Source: Pyrenula massariospora
Lineage: Eukaryota; Ascomycota; Eurotiomycetes; Pyrenulales; Pyrenulaceae
Assembly: GCA_021030905.1 (NCBI GenBank)
Contig: JAGFMI010000004.1
Span: 1,054,001 to 1,118,000, forward strand
Length of the DNA: 64,000 nt
Direction: 5' to 3'
The notes beneath the pieces are model-generated. The model searched no databases. It was not told the origin of the DNA and worked only from the letters and a program-made list of their open reading frames with translations. A program made the position numbers and the translations under genes. Below, one piece after another: positions 10,395-21,026 of the stretch. Position 1 is the stretch's first letter; the number at the start of each line of letters is the position of its first letter.

Positions 10395-11243
10395 TCATAT
10401 AGAACATCTGTGACTCTTGAAAAAGATTCTTCGACCTTGAACTGTAGCACATACCGGAATTTAAGAACTTTAAAAGATTGGTAGCTATTTTGAAGTAGGT
10501 CTAAAGACGGGTTCGGAACGAGTGCTGAGAATCATTTCATCGAAACTTTGAGTTTCTCACGGCCAATCGTTGCTACGGTTCCTCACTGGCGCGAAAATAT
10601 TCCCTCCAGAACCACTCCTACCGCTGACCGGGTCCGCCAGCGTGACACGCGAGCGATTGCAACCCTTGATCCGATGTGAGGTCAGACACATTTACTGGAT
10701 AAAAAGCTTAGTAAGTTAAGAAGAGTATGTCGAGATCATCAGCTCTAACGTCCCACAATTCATAATCTTCAAGCCCGTCCGCGAGCTGATGTTAGTATCT
10801 ACGAAGTACGCGGCGCTTGGCGCTAGGGGAAACAAAATCCACAGCAACCACGCACTCGTGACATACCCCAGGAACGGGTAAAAAGTAGTGCGGATGGGCT
10901 CCACCGGCATTGGTCGATGACGACGTCAACACCAAGAAATTCGCGAGTGGCACTTATCTTCGCCGTCTCAAGTACCGGCGGCGATATTCAGCTTCTAAGT
11001 CGGGTCTAAATGCACCATTGAATTCCACTACGCCTTAATCCTGGTTCGACCTATATTGCGATCTATGTCATTGATGACGGACTCAGTCATGGCGCGAAGA
11101 ACCAGAGAAAAGATAAGTGGTCCGTCTCCGCCGTTTTCTACGCGTGTTTTCCGTTGTTGTGAGCTATTTGTATATGAGCTCTGCTTCCATTTGAATTTAT
11201 TCATTATCTTTCCGGCGCGACGAGTTGAACAGTCCCTCCCAAT
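10395..11243. other. Intergenic region, no gene seen
   Basis: About 850 bases contain only short unsupported frames, including a 64-codon minus-strand frame at 10716-10910 with no family features. The right end must carry the promoter of the secreted isochorismatase-like gene. Confidence 0.5.
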
Positions 11244-11990
11244 ATGCATTTCATGACCTCCGTGCTCCCTCTCCTCTACCTGATATCCCCCATCATCACC
11301 CAGTCCACAACCGCACCACCTCCAGGCTACTCGACAAGCATCCCCTCTACTATCCCCGCGAACCAGAGTCTCTCCTTCGGCCAACACTACGCGGTCCTCA
11401 ACCTCGACCTTATCAACGGCCTCGTTCAAGGTGTAGCCCCAACGCCCCAAGGAACCTCCTTCATAAACTCCATCACCAAATGGATCTCCGCCGTGCAGTC
11501 CCAATCCCCCCCACCCCTCAGCATCTTCACCCGAATCTACTTCGCAACCTCCCTCCGCCCCGAAATCGGCCCCGACACCCCCTTCCGCAAAACCGTCGCC
11601 TCCCTCGGCAACATCACGGAAACCTCCCCCGCCGGCCAACTCTATCCGGCCTTCAAACCGCTCCCGGACTACGACGTCGTCCTCCAGAAAACGCGCTACT
11701 ACGCCGGCACCGGCAACGAGCTCGAGCTCATCCTCAGCAGCCAGCACATCGACACCGTCATCCTCTCCGGCATCCGCACCAGCGGCGTCATCCTGAGCAC
11801 CGCGTACCGCCTGTTCGACCTGAATTACAATGTGTACGTGATCAGCGACAATGTGATTGAGAGCCCGCCGGATACGCCGGGGATCAACGAGGCGATTCTG
11901 GCGGGGGTCATTCCGAAGTTGCCGGCGAATGTGATTAGTCTGGAGCAGGCGATTGCTGCGTTGGGGAATTCGGGGCCGGCGATTTACTGA
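11244..11990 (+). CDS. Secreted isochorismatase-like protein lacking the catalytic cysteine
   Basis: 248 residues in one exon. A hydrophobic leader (residues 1-20) suggests secretion. The rest has the cysteine-hydrolase (isochorismatase-like) layout: LNLDLINGL with the acidic residue at D55, FTRIYF (~95), LQKTRYYAGTGN with K149, and the signature strand-loop SGIRTSGVILSTAYR (~175). In active members this loop carries the nucleophilic Cys (G-x-x-T-x-x-C-V); here the position is Gly181, so ordinary amidase or isochorismatase chemistry is not expected. The first 500 bases of the coding region are C-rich, and the opposite strand therefore also has a long open frame that I regard as a shadow. The role is unknown; a binding function or loss of activity is possible. 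Confidence 0.85.
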   Translation: MHFMTSVLPLLYLISPIITQSTTAPPPGYSTSIPSTIPANQSLSFGQHYAVLNLDLINGLVQGVAPTPQGTSFINSITKWISAVQSQSPPPLSIFTRIYFATSLRPEIGPDTPFRKTVASLGNITETSPAGQLYPAFKPLPDYDVVLQKTRYYAGTGNELELILSSQHIDTVILSGIRTSGVILSTAYRLFDLNYNVYVISDNVIESPPDTPGINEAILAGVIPKLPANVISLEQAIAALGNSGPAIY

Positions 11991-12565
11991 GCACTCGGTG
12001 GTCAGGGGTTAGACAAGGTTCGAAGTTACTGTAATGCACGAAAAGTTTGCTGCCAATGGTATCTGTATGGAATTGACCGAGCGGACATTCCTGGATCGGA
12101 TTGGCTGTGTCTTCAGACTCTGAATATTTTGTAGTCGATATATAGTAATGATAATTGATCCATAGCCATAATGGATGGTGGAATTTAATGTTTCCATCTA
12201 CCGTCACACTCATGCTATGAGCAGATGACCTTCAATGGAAACATGCCATGAACAATTGATTACATGTCTGCATTGATACTTTAATCAAAACAAAAACGGC
12301 GATAGATAATAGACCCTGAGACCAAGTGGATGTGCTAATGATCAAAGGTTGGTGAGCAAAAAGACTTTCCGAAATAGCGGATACTCAGCGACCAGTAAAG
12401 TCACACAATTTCAATGAAATCAACTATATACAGACGTTGGTCTATCTAGTATGCACCAGCCTATCCTTCCCAAAACCCCGACTTCCCGCTATGAAGACCC
12501 GTATAATCCTTTTTCGTCCTTAAATGTAGTACGCAAAGACCCTTAGTTTCTTCCATCTCATTCAA
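11991..12565. other. Convergent intergenic region
   Basis: Contains the 3' ends of two convergent genes (the isochorismatase-like gene and the minus-strand gene ending at 12566). It is AT-richer than the coding regions, and no other feature is seen. Confidence 0.5.
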
Positions 12566-13924
12566 TTACGCTCCATTTCCCAACAGTCCCCCCAACACAA
12601 CCCGACTTACGCCTCCGACCTCCGCTTTTGCGCCGGCTCTGCTCCCCTCCTCAAAATCCCTCACCACACCCGCCACAATGGCCTTCCTCATCCTCGCATC
12701 CGCCTTGGCGAACATTTCCCCCACCGTTGGCGAACAGGTTGAGGGTCCTCCTAACAGGTTCAATATCCGCGTGTAAGTATCGATCAGGACGTCGCACAGT
12801 GTTGCAAAGGTCTCGTAGAAGTCTGGATCAAAGGGTAGGGATGGAGTGAGGAGGTGAGCGTACTCTTCGCCCGGGAGGAGGCTGGCGTCGAGCGAGGGAG
12901 CAGGGAAAGATGCTGTACTTGAAGCGGTTGGGGTAGGAAGGGGGAAGGAGTCTGCCGAGGTGTCGTCGCTGGCGGCTGTCATTGGAGGCCCGATCTCCGA
13001 GGCGGCTGAAGAGGTTCTCCGCCCTTTGGTGGTGGTCCGTTTAAACATCTGGGGGATGCGAGCTCGGGAGAGGGAGGAAGGTCCGGAGCTGCCATCTGCG
13101 GGGTGGATGGATTGATATGACTCGAACTCGGTGAGGAGGGCGTTCAGGGCGCGGAGGTATTCGAGTGGGGAGGTATGGAGGTCCGTAATCGTTGGAAGGG
13201 AGAGACCGAGGAGAAGGTAATTTGTTGCTCGGCGGCCGACGCGTGCGGATTGGAGGGAAGGGAGACGAGAGAGGTCGGTCTGGGTGAAGAGGACGGTGTT
13301 AAACCAGTGGACTTTCCCTGTGTGGGCTTTGCGGAGATAGTCGAGCGTAGAGATTCGTTTGGACGCTACGTCTTGGATGTGCTGGTATAGGACGCTTGGA
13401 TTCGAGGCACCTCCCGCGGTTATTGTCGTAGTGGGAGCCATGTAGGCGTTATTTGAGGGATGGCCATATTCTGTAATGACGGCCGAACGGCCAGCGGGGA
13501 CGGCTCTGATATTGTTTCCAAAGGGGGCGACGATCATGACTGCGTCAGATTGGTGCAATACATCTGACACGTGGGTGTGCTTTTCGTTGCTAGTTACTGC
13601 GTCTGGATTACGGTGGTGTAAGGGATCGACCAGGAACAGGGAGGAGATGCTGGGGCGGTGGGTTGCGCGAGTCGTCGTCTGACCAGGATTACGACTCTTG
13701 GGAGATGTGTCTGTCTTCTCCGGCGTCGGTGGCAGAGGGTTCTCACGACTGCCGGCCACAGAATCTCCCGATCTCTCTCGAAGAAGCCTGTTTGCGCTCT
13801 GTTTCAAGGTCGTCCGGGACAGGAGGCTATTGGAGTCAGGCGAGGTTTGCGTGCTGAAGCGGCGGGTGCGGGAGGCTGCCGGCCGGGGAGGCGCAGGGGT
13901 CAGGCTGTAGCGATCCTTTCCCAT
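12566..13924 (-). CDS. Conserved fungal protein of unknown function, 452 residues
   Basis: A single-exon frame of 452 residues. The first ~110 residues are Ser/Pro/Arg/Thr-rich and probably disordered. A folded core follows: a VSDVLHQSDAVMIVAPFGNN segment (~120), ISTLDYLRKAHTGKVHWFNT (~190), and LLLGLSLPTITDLHTSPLEYL (~235) ending in a helical LRALNALLTEFESYQSIHP stretch. A Ser-rich spacer precedes a C-terminal helical region (DPDFYETFATLCDVLIDTYT, then MFAKADARMRKAIVAGVVRDFEEG). No signal peptide or membrane segment is present. The arrangement looks like a conserved Pezizomycotina protein, but I do not recognise a named family. It is divergently transcribed from ECT1, 259 bases away. Confidence 0.8.
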   Translation of the reverse strand: MGKDRYSLTPAPPRPAASRTRRFSTQTSPDSNSLLSRTTLKQSANRLLRERSGDSVAGSRENPLPPTPEKTDTSPKSRNPGQTTTRATHRPSISSLFLVDPLHHRNPDAVTSNEKHTHVSDVLHQSDAVMIVAPFGNNIRAVPAGRSAVITEYGHPSNNAYMAPTTTITAGGASNPSVLYQHIQDVASKRISTLDYLRKAHTGKVHWFNTVLFTQTDLSRLPSLQSARVGRRATNYLLLGLSLPTITDLHTSPLEYLRALNALLTEFESYQSIHPADGSSGPSSLSRARIPQMFKRTTTKGRRTSSAASEIGPPMTAASDDTSADSFPLPTPTASSTASFPAPSLDASLLPGEEYAHLLTPSLPFDPDFYETFATLCDVLIDTYTRILNLLGGPSTCSPTVGEMFAKADARMRKAIVAGVVRDFEEGSRAGAKAEVGGVSRVVLGGLLGNGA

Positions 13925-14183
13925 GGCGTGCAGAAGGGTGGCGCCGATACGGCTAACGAGGTAAGGCTATCTGAACGGTCTGCAGCTGCAAGGTACACGA
14001 CCAGGGTCAACAATCCGATCATCTGATGATCTGAAAGTTCAGCGGCAGCTACAAACTTCAGCCTCACCGATCAAGCCTTCTGCTTTTGTTGGTTCGCGGA
14101 CGGGCAAAAGCCTAATTCTGCGCTCAATTTCATATGTCCGCAAAACTAATCCACATCGAAAAAGAAGTTGTGCGTGAGAGACC

Positions 14184-15646
14184 ATGGACGCTTCCGTGCC
14201 TGAGCCAGGTCACTGGCCCGTGGATCCTCAGAAAGATGTGCCGATTCGTGATGACCGAGTTTGGATAGATGGGTGCTTTGACTTTAGCCATCATGGTAGG
14301 TCTGTTTGGTCGGCCGGCCATAGCTTCTGACAGCAGTACAGGACACGCAGGAGCAATGCTTCAAGCCCGGCAAAAGGGAAAGGAGCTTGTGGTCGGGGTC
14401 CATTCGGACGAGGAAATCCTGGAGCACAAAGGTCCGACAGTGATGGATCTCACGGAACGGTTTGTCATTTTTTTATTTTTGCTCTTGCGGAAGCTGATAA
14501 CATCCTCTCAGCATTGCTGCTGTAGAGGCATGCCGCTGGTCTACTCTTGCTGTCCCAAATGCGCCATATGTGACTGCTCTTTCCTGGATATCCCATTACG
14601 GCTGCCAATATGTTGTACATGGAGACGATATCACCTCAGACAGCGGCGGGGAGGATTGCTATCGCTACGTCAAGGCGGCAGGCCGCTTCATCGTAGTGAA
14701 GCGGACTCCAGGGATATCTACGACAGATCTCGTAGGCAGAATGCTCCTTTGCACCAAAACTCATTTCATAAAATCTCTGCCCGATCTGCTAGCCGGCAGA
14801 TCGTCGGACCCTCTAGCAGAGGACTATACGGAGAGAATCAAAGCCTATGCGACAGACGAAAGCGGCCTTCAACCCGGGCCAGAAGTCTGGAGTTGGGCTG
14901 ACTCAAACGTAGAGCCATTCCTCAAAATGGTGCCGGGCAAGCCTCCACGTCAAGGCCAGCGAGTCATCTACGTCGATGGAGCCTTTGATCTCTTTTCCTC
15001 TGGACACATTGAGTTCCTACGTCGGGTGCATACAATTGAGAATGCACATGCCCGAGAACAAGGCTGGTACAGTGAAGAAGCTATCAGGGAGCGGATACAG
15101 GATACGGGTGACGACTATGGACCGGCGTATGTTGTGGCTGGCGTTCATAACGACCTTGAGATCAACAAGGTCAAGGGGCTTAATTACCCGATAATGAACA
15201 TCTTTGAACGAGGTTTGTGTGTTTTGCAATGCAGAGTAAGTTTCGGCCTAACATTCGTGGTCCAACTGACTGTCTAGTACATCAACGCTGTCGTTTTTGA
15301 TGCGCCATTCTCACCAACCAGGACTTATCTTGATCGATTCCCCTTTGGAATGCCTTCAGTAGTCTATCATGGCCCCACGTCGTTTCTGCCTCTAACGTTT
15401 GATCCGTACCAAGTGCCGAAAGAACGAAGAATTTTCAAACAGATTGAGAACCACGACTTTGGCCACGTCAACGCTGGGGAAATTGTACAAAGAATATTGA
15501 AAAGCCGAGAAGCCTTTGTGGAAAGGCAGCGAAAGAAAGGAGAAAAAGGTATCGCTGAAGATGCAGTCAAGCGGCGAGAAGAAATGGAGGAGGCTCTTAA
15601 GGCCGAGGCTAGGGCAAAGACAATGCATTATCACAAGAACGATTGA
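14184..15646 (+). CDS. ECT1: Ethanolamine-phosphate cytidylyltransferase
   Basis: Makes CDP-ethanolamine from CTP and phosphoethanolamine in the Kennedy pathway to phosphatidylethanolamine. Four exons fit: 14184-14295, 14342-14459, 14512-15235 and 15278-15646, giving 440 residues, normal for the family. Two cytidylyltransferase domains are visible. The first has VWIDGCFDFSHHGHAGAM, with the nucleotide-binding HxGH at residues 36-39 spanning the first intron. The second starts at VIYVDGAFDLFSSGHIEFL, where HxGH is relaxed to SSGH as is usual for the non-catalytic second domain. GDDITSDSGGEDCY and VKRTPGISTTDLVGRML between them are typical of PCYT2/ECT1. The exon 2 donor is GTTTGT, followed by a T-rich intron. 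The C-terminus is a charged helix. Confidence 0.95.
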
Positions 15647-15834
15647 TGTGAGGCGATGCACAGCCGGGAAAAGCAGGCCATTCACTCTGGTCTGTGGCGC
15701 TCTATGCATATTTACAAAATTACCATCCTTATCATTACACCTTGAGCAATTGGTATTCGACGGCTATTGAAATGTCCGGCATGGATATCTAATATTGGTT
15801 TAGTTGAAATAGAAAAGTATCAAGAGACTTAGAC

Positions 15835-16457
15835 TTACTCTTCAGGATAGGCCTGATCTTCCGAGTCCATTTCGTATGCATAAGCTCTCGCATTGGCACC
15901 TAACGTTGTTGGAAGCGGTGGCATGCCATTCTCACCAAGTATACTTCTCCCAACCTCTGTATTAGCAAAGACAGCACTCAAGCCCTTCTCCTGACTATCC
16001 TGCTTGATCTCAACCAGCTGCTTTGTCCCTGCCTCTCCTATCAGCAGAACATCCTCTTTTGGCGCCGCCGCACTCCCCACGGTCAAAAGCCCGGCCACAT
16101 CAGCTTGATTGACAACGCTTAGTCGTGGGTAACTTCTTCGCACATCGCGCTTCCAGTAGGGGTTGTCAGCGATATCACCCGCCGGGACTGTCACTGGGTC
16201 GTCGTAAAGTTCGGGTGGGTTTGCGCCAGGAGGTGGATTGCGAAACTGTGGGTTCAAAGGTACACCAGTGGATCGTGATGGGTCCACTGCAAATATTCGG
16301 CGGATTCGTTCCCATATACCATGGGATTGCACTGTGTATTTCTACGCACTGTTAGCTGGTACTTGCCGCCTTGTGGCCGCAATGTGGGTTGTACTTGGTT
16401 AACAGGAAAGACTCGCGGGACCTTTTGAGCCGCCTTGGCGGCATGCTGGCTCGCCAT
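15835..16457 (-). CDS. NADH:ubiquinone oxidoreductase 21 kDa-type subunit (complex I)
   Basis: Accessory subunit of mitochondrial complex I, of the fungal 21.3 kDa type. Two exons join cleanly: 16457-16395 and 16341-15835 (intron GTACAA...GCTAAC...GTAG), giving 189 residues (about 21 kDa). The junction restores NQ-KYTVQSHGIWERIRR, a hallmark of the family, followed by VDPSRSTGVPLNPQFRNP, PAGDIADNPYWKRDVRRSYP and LSVVNQADVAGLLTVGSAAAP. The N-terminal MASQHAAKAAQK is positively charged and compatible with import into mitochondria. The gene is divergent from the TMEM115-like gene, with about 390 bases between the starts. Confidence 0.92.
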
Positions 16458-16847
16458 CTAGAGAACAAATCTTTTTCTAGAGAATGACATCGAAAAGCTG
16501 GACTCTTGGAACAACCGGTCTCAGCTCGAGAGATGCCCCAGTTCGCCACAGCGTTGCAGATAAAGATAATTAAGCTCAGGAGGTCGGTTGGCATAAGTCT
16601 CTCCGCCCCACGGTTATGGTCGCAGGTACTGCCGCGCCTTAACCCTTTCCGGTATCGTATTTGCAACCTCTCGAAGTGCATATGCCAGCTTGCCTTTGGA
16701 TCGAAGGGCTTAGACTGGCCCACTGACGGACAGAACAGGACTTGAAGACCCTCTGGGGCACTGAATTCTCTTCGACTGATTCACCTTCTTCGGCTCGCCT
16801 TCCACTGAGATAGGTACCAACGCCTGAGTTCTTCTGGCTTCTTCACC
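16458..16847. promoter_or_regulatory. Divergent promoter region, complex I subunit and TMEM115-like gene
   Basis: 390 bases between two divergently transcribed genes. No coding signal is apparent; it must carry both promoters. I could not identify individual elements with confidence. Confidence 0.4.
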
Positions 16848-17939
16848 ATGGCGCTCCGATTAAACCTACCTCCGCTCACCAGAATACTCCTTGCGACGCT
16901 ACTAGGCCTCACTTTTCTCTACAACCTCGCGCGATGGAGACAGATATCGACCGCCGCCGGGATAGCACAGCGATCCGAAGTCCGCGTCCCTTTTCTTGCC
17001 ATTGTGCCTGCATCGAGTCTCTTGAATCCATGGACGTTCTTGACAGCCACTTTCGTTGAGCAAAACATCGTCAATCTCATAATTAATGGAGCTACTTTGT
17101 TCTATGGGGGCAAATACCTTGAAAGAGCATGGGGATCTAATGAGTTCGGGAAAGTCATTTTAGTGGTGACCTTGATTCCCAACATTCTGGCAACAATCGC
17201 CTACATTGTGGTTAGTGTAGCGCTTGGAAATTCAACGATCGCAGAGATTCAAATTAGTGGAGGGATATCGCTGCAAGCAACATTCCTGGTCGCTTTTAAG
17301 CAACTGGTTCCAGAGCATACAGTAACCGTCTTGAAAGGGCTGATCAAGATGCGCGTGAAACATTTTGTTGCGCTGTTTCTACTCGTCAACACACTCTCAG
17401 GCTTCATTTTCGGGACCGACACGGCCGCGGTGTTGGCATGGCTGGGTGTCCTTACATCTTGGACCTATCTCCGGTTCTATAAACGTCAACCCGATCTCTC
17501 AACCACGAGCACGGGCGGACAGGCGTTACGAGGAGATGCTAGCGAGACATTCGCTTTTGCGATGTTCTTCCCCGATGCCTTGCAACCCGCTGTTAGCGCT
17601 GTTTGTGACCAAATCTACATTTTCCTAGTCAATGTGCGAGTTTGCACTCCATTCTCAAGTGAGGATATCGAGACAGGAAACCAGCAAGCAGCTGCTCGAG
17701 GAGAAGCCGGTCTTCCCAGCCTTCTCAATAATGCGGGTAGAGGACGAGGTATGGGTAAGCGGGAAGAGGCGGAGAGGAGAAGAGCCCTGGCGCTGAAAGC
17801 ACTTGACCAAAGGCTGAGTGTAGCAAGTGCCAGTAAAGCAGCGCCACCGGCAGCGACATCGGCACCATCTGCGCCGGCGGAGCATGCAGCTCTTGGTGGT
17901 ACGGACTTTACGCCTGATGATGGAGAAACGAGCAGATGA
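16848..17939 (+). CDS. TMEM115-like (DUF1751) multi-spanning Golgi membrane protein
   Basis: 363 residues in one exon. The rhomboid-like DUF1751/TMEM115 layout is clear: an N-terminal membrane segment (LPPLTRILLATLLGLTFLYN), the PWTFLTATFVEQNIVNLIING block with the family's asparagines, YGGKYLERAWGSNEF, and several further membrane helices to about residue 215. The catalytic Ser/His pair of true rhomboid proteases is not evident, as expected for this pseudoprotease-like family, which in animals and yeast is linked to Golgi retrograde transport. The C-terminal ~130 residues are soluble, with charged and Ala/Pro-rich stretches. Confidence 0.9.
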   Translation: MALRLNLPPLTRILLATLLGLTFLYNLARWRQISTAAGIAQRSEVRVPFLAIVPASSLLNPWTFLTATFVEQNIVNLIINGATLFYGGKYLERAWGSNEFGKVILVVTLIPNILATIAYIVVSVALGNSTIAEIQISGGISLQATFLVAFKQLVPEHTVTVLKGLIKMRVKHFVALFLLVNTLSGFIFGTDTAAVLAWLGVLTSWTYLRFYKRQPDLSTTSTGGQALRGDASETFAFAMFFPDALQPAVSAVCDQIYIFLVNVRVCTPFSSEDIETGNQQAAARGEAGLPSLLNNAGRGRGMGKREEAERRRALALKALDQRLSVASASKAAPPAATSAPSAPAEHAALGGTDFTPDDGETSR

Positions 17940-18928
17940 TGGCAGCATCTTTGGGAATTGAACTTCTGTATGAATTGGTTGCGTACAAGCGAAGTGTCTA
18001 TTTGGATACCCTATGCTCTGCATGATCCCCTCCCGGCGTTGTTGATCAATTGAGTGGTCAGTCGGTATATATTCGCTTTTGTATGTAGAAGTTTGTGTGC
18101 CGTTACGAGCGCTTTAGCTTGCGGGTGGCCCAGCTTCATGCGCTCGTGACTACCGTTTTTTGAAGCCAAAAAAGTATATTTGGGTTGACATGGCGCTGCC
18201 ACATGACCGGGTGATAACACAGTCTGATTATGAAATCGCCCGAGTAGCCATCTAGCCTCATCAGTATCGTTTCTGAAGATTGAAATCGTGAGATTGTGGC
18301 ACTAGGTGTTTACGACTCGGAAGGATTCTCTCGCCAAGCTCTCCACTGAAAGCTAAATCTACGTAGAGGAGACTCCTTGACCTCAATTTAATAGCAACGG
18401 TCCATCTGTCAACTGCCAAATGTCAAACTCACCTAAATGAAGGCTCGCGTGCCAACTGGCCCTCCGTTCGGTAGAGCGGATCTGGAAAGCCAATGACGCG
18501 TGGAGTCCCTGGTCGTGCATGTATCAAAGCCCACTATGGCCCGCAACTCCTGCTGTAACGCGCGGTCTCTCCGTACTACCTCACCACCGATCTATCCGGT
18601 GCGCTTTCTCAATTGTGCCACCTTGCGGCGCTGCGATCTGTCGTTTTTCCTCTCTTTCACATGACTGCCCTCTCAATAGAGTTTGCTTTTTGTGCGCTTA
18701 TGGCAGAATCGTTCTCTACCTATCTAGACTATTAGAAACCTTCACTTCTCAGCCATTACTGTCTCTTTCTTCATGCCTCAAGTGCAGCTGGCCTGCACAG
18801 CCGACTGTCAGAATCTTAAAGCTTCGAACTCGTCCAAATTGACCAATCTTGCGAGCTTCATCAGTGAGCGACTGTGAGAGTCTACAAGGCCCCAGAACGT
18901 GTAACGCTGAACGGAGTCGGCCGGTAGA
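17940..18928. other. Intergenic region, no gene seen
   Basis: Almost 1 kb between two plus-strand genes. Short frames on both strands (for example 18519-18842) have no recognisable features. It contains the terminator of the TMEM115-like gene and the promoter of the GDSL hydrolase. Confidence 0.45.
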
Positions 18929-20137
18929 ATGTTCGGTGCTCCTTCCCTCCTGAATGTCGTCGTCGGTCTTGCTGTCTCTAGCATCCTTTTTCTTGGGTGG
19001 GAGCTGGGGTCACCACGTCTCAGTCGCGCAGTACCGACTTGGGGAGATGACAAAGCTGTGCGATTCATCGTTTTTGGAGACTCTTGGGTGGATAATGGCT
19101 TGAACGGCCTCGAAGGTTCAAGATTCAAATCCAAAGGCTCGTCAGATCATCCCCAACGGAAGACCTGGGTAGATTACCTATGTCGCGAGGTGAGCGCAAA
19201 TATGCTGCCGCTCCACCTTCTTTAGCTAATATTCCGATAGCTTGCTTGCCAAACCGAGAATTTTGCAAGTTCTCCAACTGGCGCACCTAATACTGGTGAA
19301 TTCTCCGGCGTCTTCGTGGACAATACTTTGCATAGTGATGACCTTCTTACATCATCCGTTCCTACTCAACCACGAGCAGATCTCACGGTACAAATCCGGC
19401 AATGGAGGGAAATGAAGGAGACGCAGACACGATCTGCCCAGCAAAAACAAATCCAAGACGATAATTCCATCTTCATCATACAGTTTGGCCTGTGGGATAT
19501 TTGGTCTTCAGCCTACCGAAGCAAAGGGGATGCGGCTTTCGTAGTCAGTGCGAGCATTGACAGCATTTTCCAAGCTCTCGATGCACTAGCAGACGAGAGG
19601 CAGCATTCAACAAGTTTACGGATCATACTCACCCTAGCGCCCGATGTGACCTTCCTCCCAGGCTACGCCAAGAGCAATGTAGAGCAACGACATGCTGTGG
19701 CGCTTATGGATTATTGGAATACAGAACTGTCTGACCGCGCCGAAGGCTGGGGCCGTGGAGAAATCTACCTCTATGACATGAATACTTTCATGCTAGACCA
19801 TATCAGAGCCCATCAGATGCATTCTATGGGATTCACTGACTCAACTGGCTTGGGCACCGACTTACCAGCGTTCAGTGATGTCACAAGTCCCTGCATAACA
19901 AACTTCGTCCATGAAATTGGGGCAGCTAAGACCACATGCACCCGCCCAAATGACTTCCTTTTCTGGCAAGTGCTCGAATGCCTTATACTTTCTTACTTTG
20001 CTAATTTCAGTAGGGATGAGTTCCACCTGAGCTCCAAAGCACATGAACTGGTTGCGCAGGAGATATTGACTGATCTTCGAACTCAGTCCGGAGGGTGGGT
20101 CGACGTTCCGGGATCATCTCAACGGGAGCGACCTTGA
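18929..20137 (+). CDS. SGNH/GDSL hydrolase with signal anchor
   Basis: Likely an esterase or acetylesterase of the secretory pathway. The exon model is 18929-19189, 19241-19965 and 20014-20137, 369 residues. A hydrophobic segment (residues ~9-24) is a signal peptide or anchor. Block I is IVFGDSWVDNG with nucleophile Ser52; the block III-like QFGLWDIW follows; block V is WDEFHLS, with the catalytic Asp and His. The last intron (19966-20013) starts with GC (GCAAGT) and ends TAG. Only this GC-AG choice gives the family-typical Trp-Asp before EFHLS, while reading straight through inserts 16 odd residues. The first intron is ordinary GT-AG. Confidence 0.87.
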
Positions 20138-21026
20138 ATAGCTTGCATTGCTATCATTTGCCTCAATCCCTGCCAGCACTGCACATGATACCAGGTTCCT
20201 GGCACTGGCACGGTGAAATGGGTGAGCTGATGTTCAGAACATGCGGCCCATGCGCTGTCCCTGATACAAGCTCGGAATTTCTCCGAACCAGTGAGATTGC
20301 TTCTGGCTAGATCACTCAACATCGATCATCAACACCTCCTAATTGCGCGACAAACACGCCGTTCAGAACAAAGAGGTCTCGGATGCCTTCGAGGAAAGTC
20401 ACGACTAGTACTAATGAAGCCGAGACAGGGGTCGTTCGAGCGTCCGCATAAGAAGACGAAATGCATGAACTCACAAAATATCCAATTTCTATGTTTGCAT
20501 ATTTTCGATACCCTCCATCCATTTGCATAGATATCGACTCGACCAAGAATGTCTGCGGTGACGCAGCAAAAGAAGTCTGGAAAGCCAACATTTCGCGGAT
20601 TCTCCATGTCTGAACGGCCGAAGCATAGACGCTAATCTCTGGTCGTTTGTTTCTTTGTTCTAGCCAGCATTCCTCGTCGCATTGTTGCAGACGCTCGGTG
20701 ATTGGATGTCTCAAAACCTACGGCTCGTAGGCATGTTCCCGCATTTTGGAACCGCGAACAAAGAACGTGCAGACCATCATCGCTCAGCTCGCTGATCTCA
20801 ATAATCCGCTTGCGAATAGTGGTCCAACTCAAATTGTTTGCAACATGGTTTGTAGCTGCGATAGACAAAGCAGAAGTCCTGCCATGAATGAAAACCGCGA
20901 TTTCGCTACAAAGCATTTCTCCCTGCCTCGCCTTCCATTCGTTCCAACAACTTCACGATACCAGAGCATTCTGACTCATCAAAGGATTCTTTCTCTTCCA
21001 TTCTCACCTCTTTCATTACCCTTTCA
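20138..21026. other. Intergenic region, no supported gene
   Basis: About 890 bases. A 132-codon minus-strand frame (20316-20714) and several overlapping smaller ones are present, but none shows domain features or splice context, so I leave them uncalled. The right end serves as promoter for the HMG-box gene. Confidence 0.4.

Noticed and set aside
11028-11747. 239-codon minus-strand frame rich in Gly and Glu
   Set aside because: Antisense to the C-rich isochorismatase-like gene; composition follows from that codon bias and it has no domain signal.
20316-20714. 132-codon minus-strand frame
   Set aside because: Overlaps other frames, has no recognisable domain, and sits in a likely promoter/terminator region.
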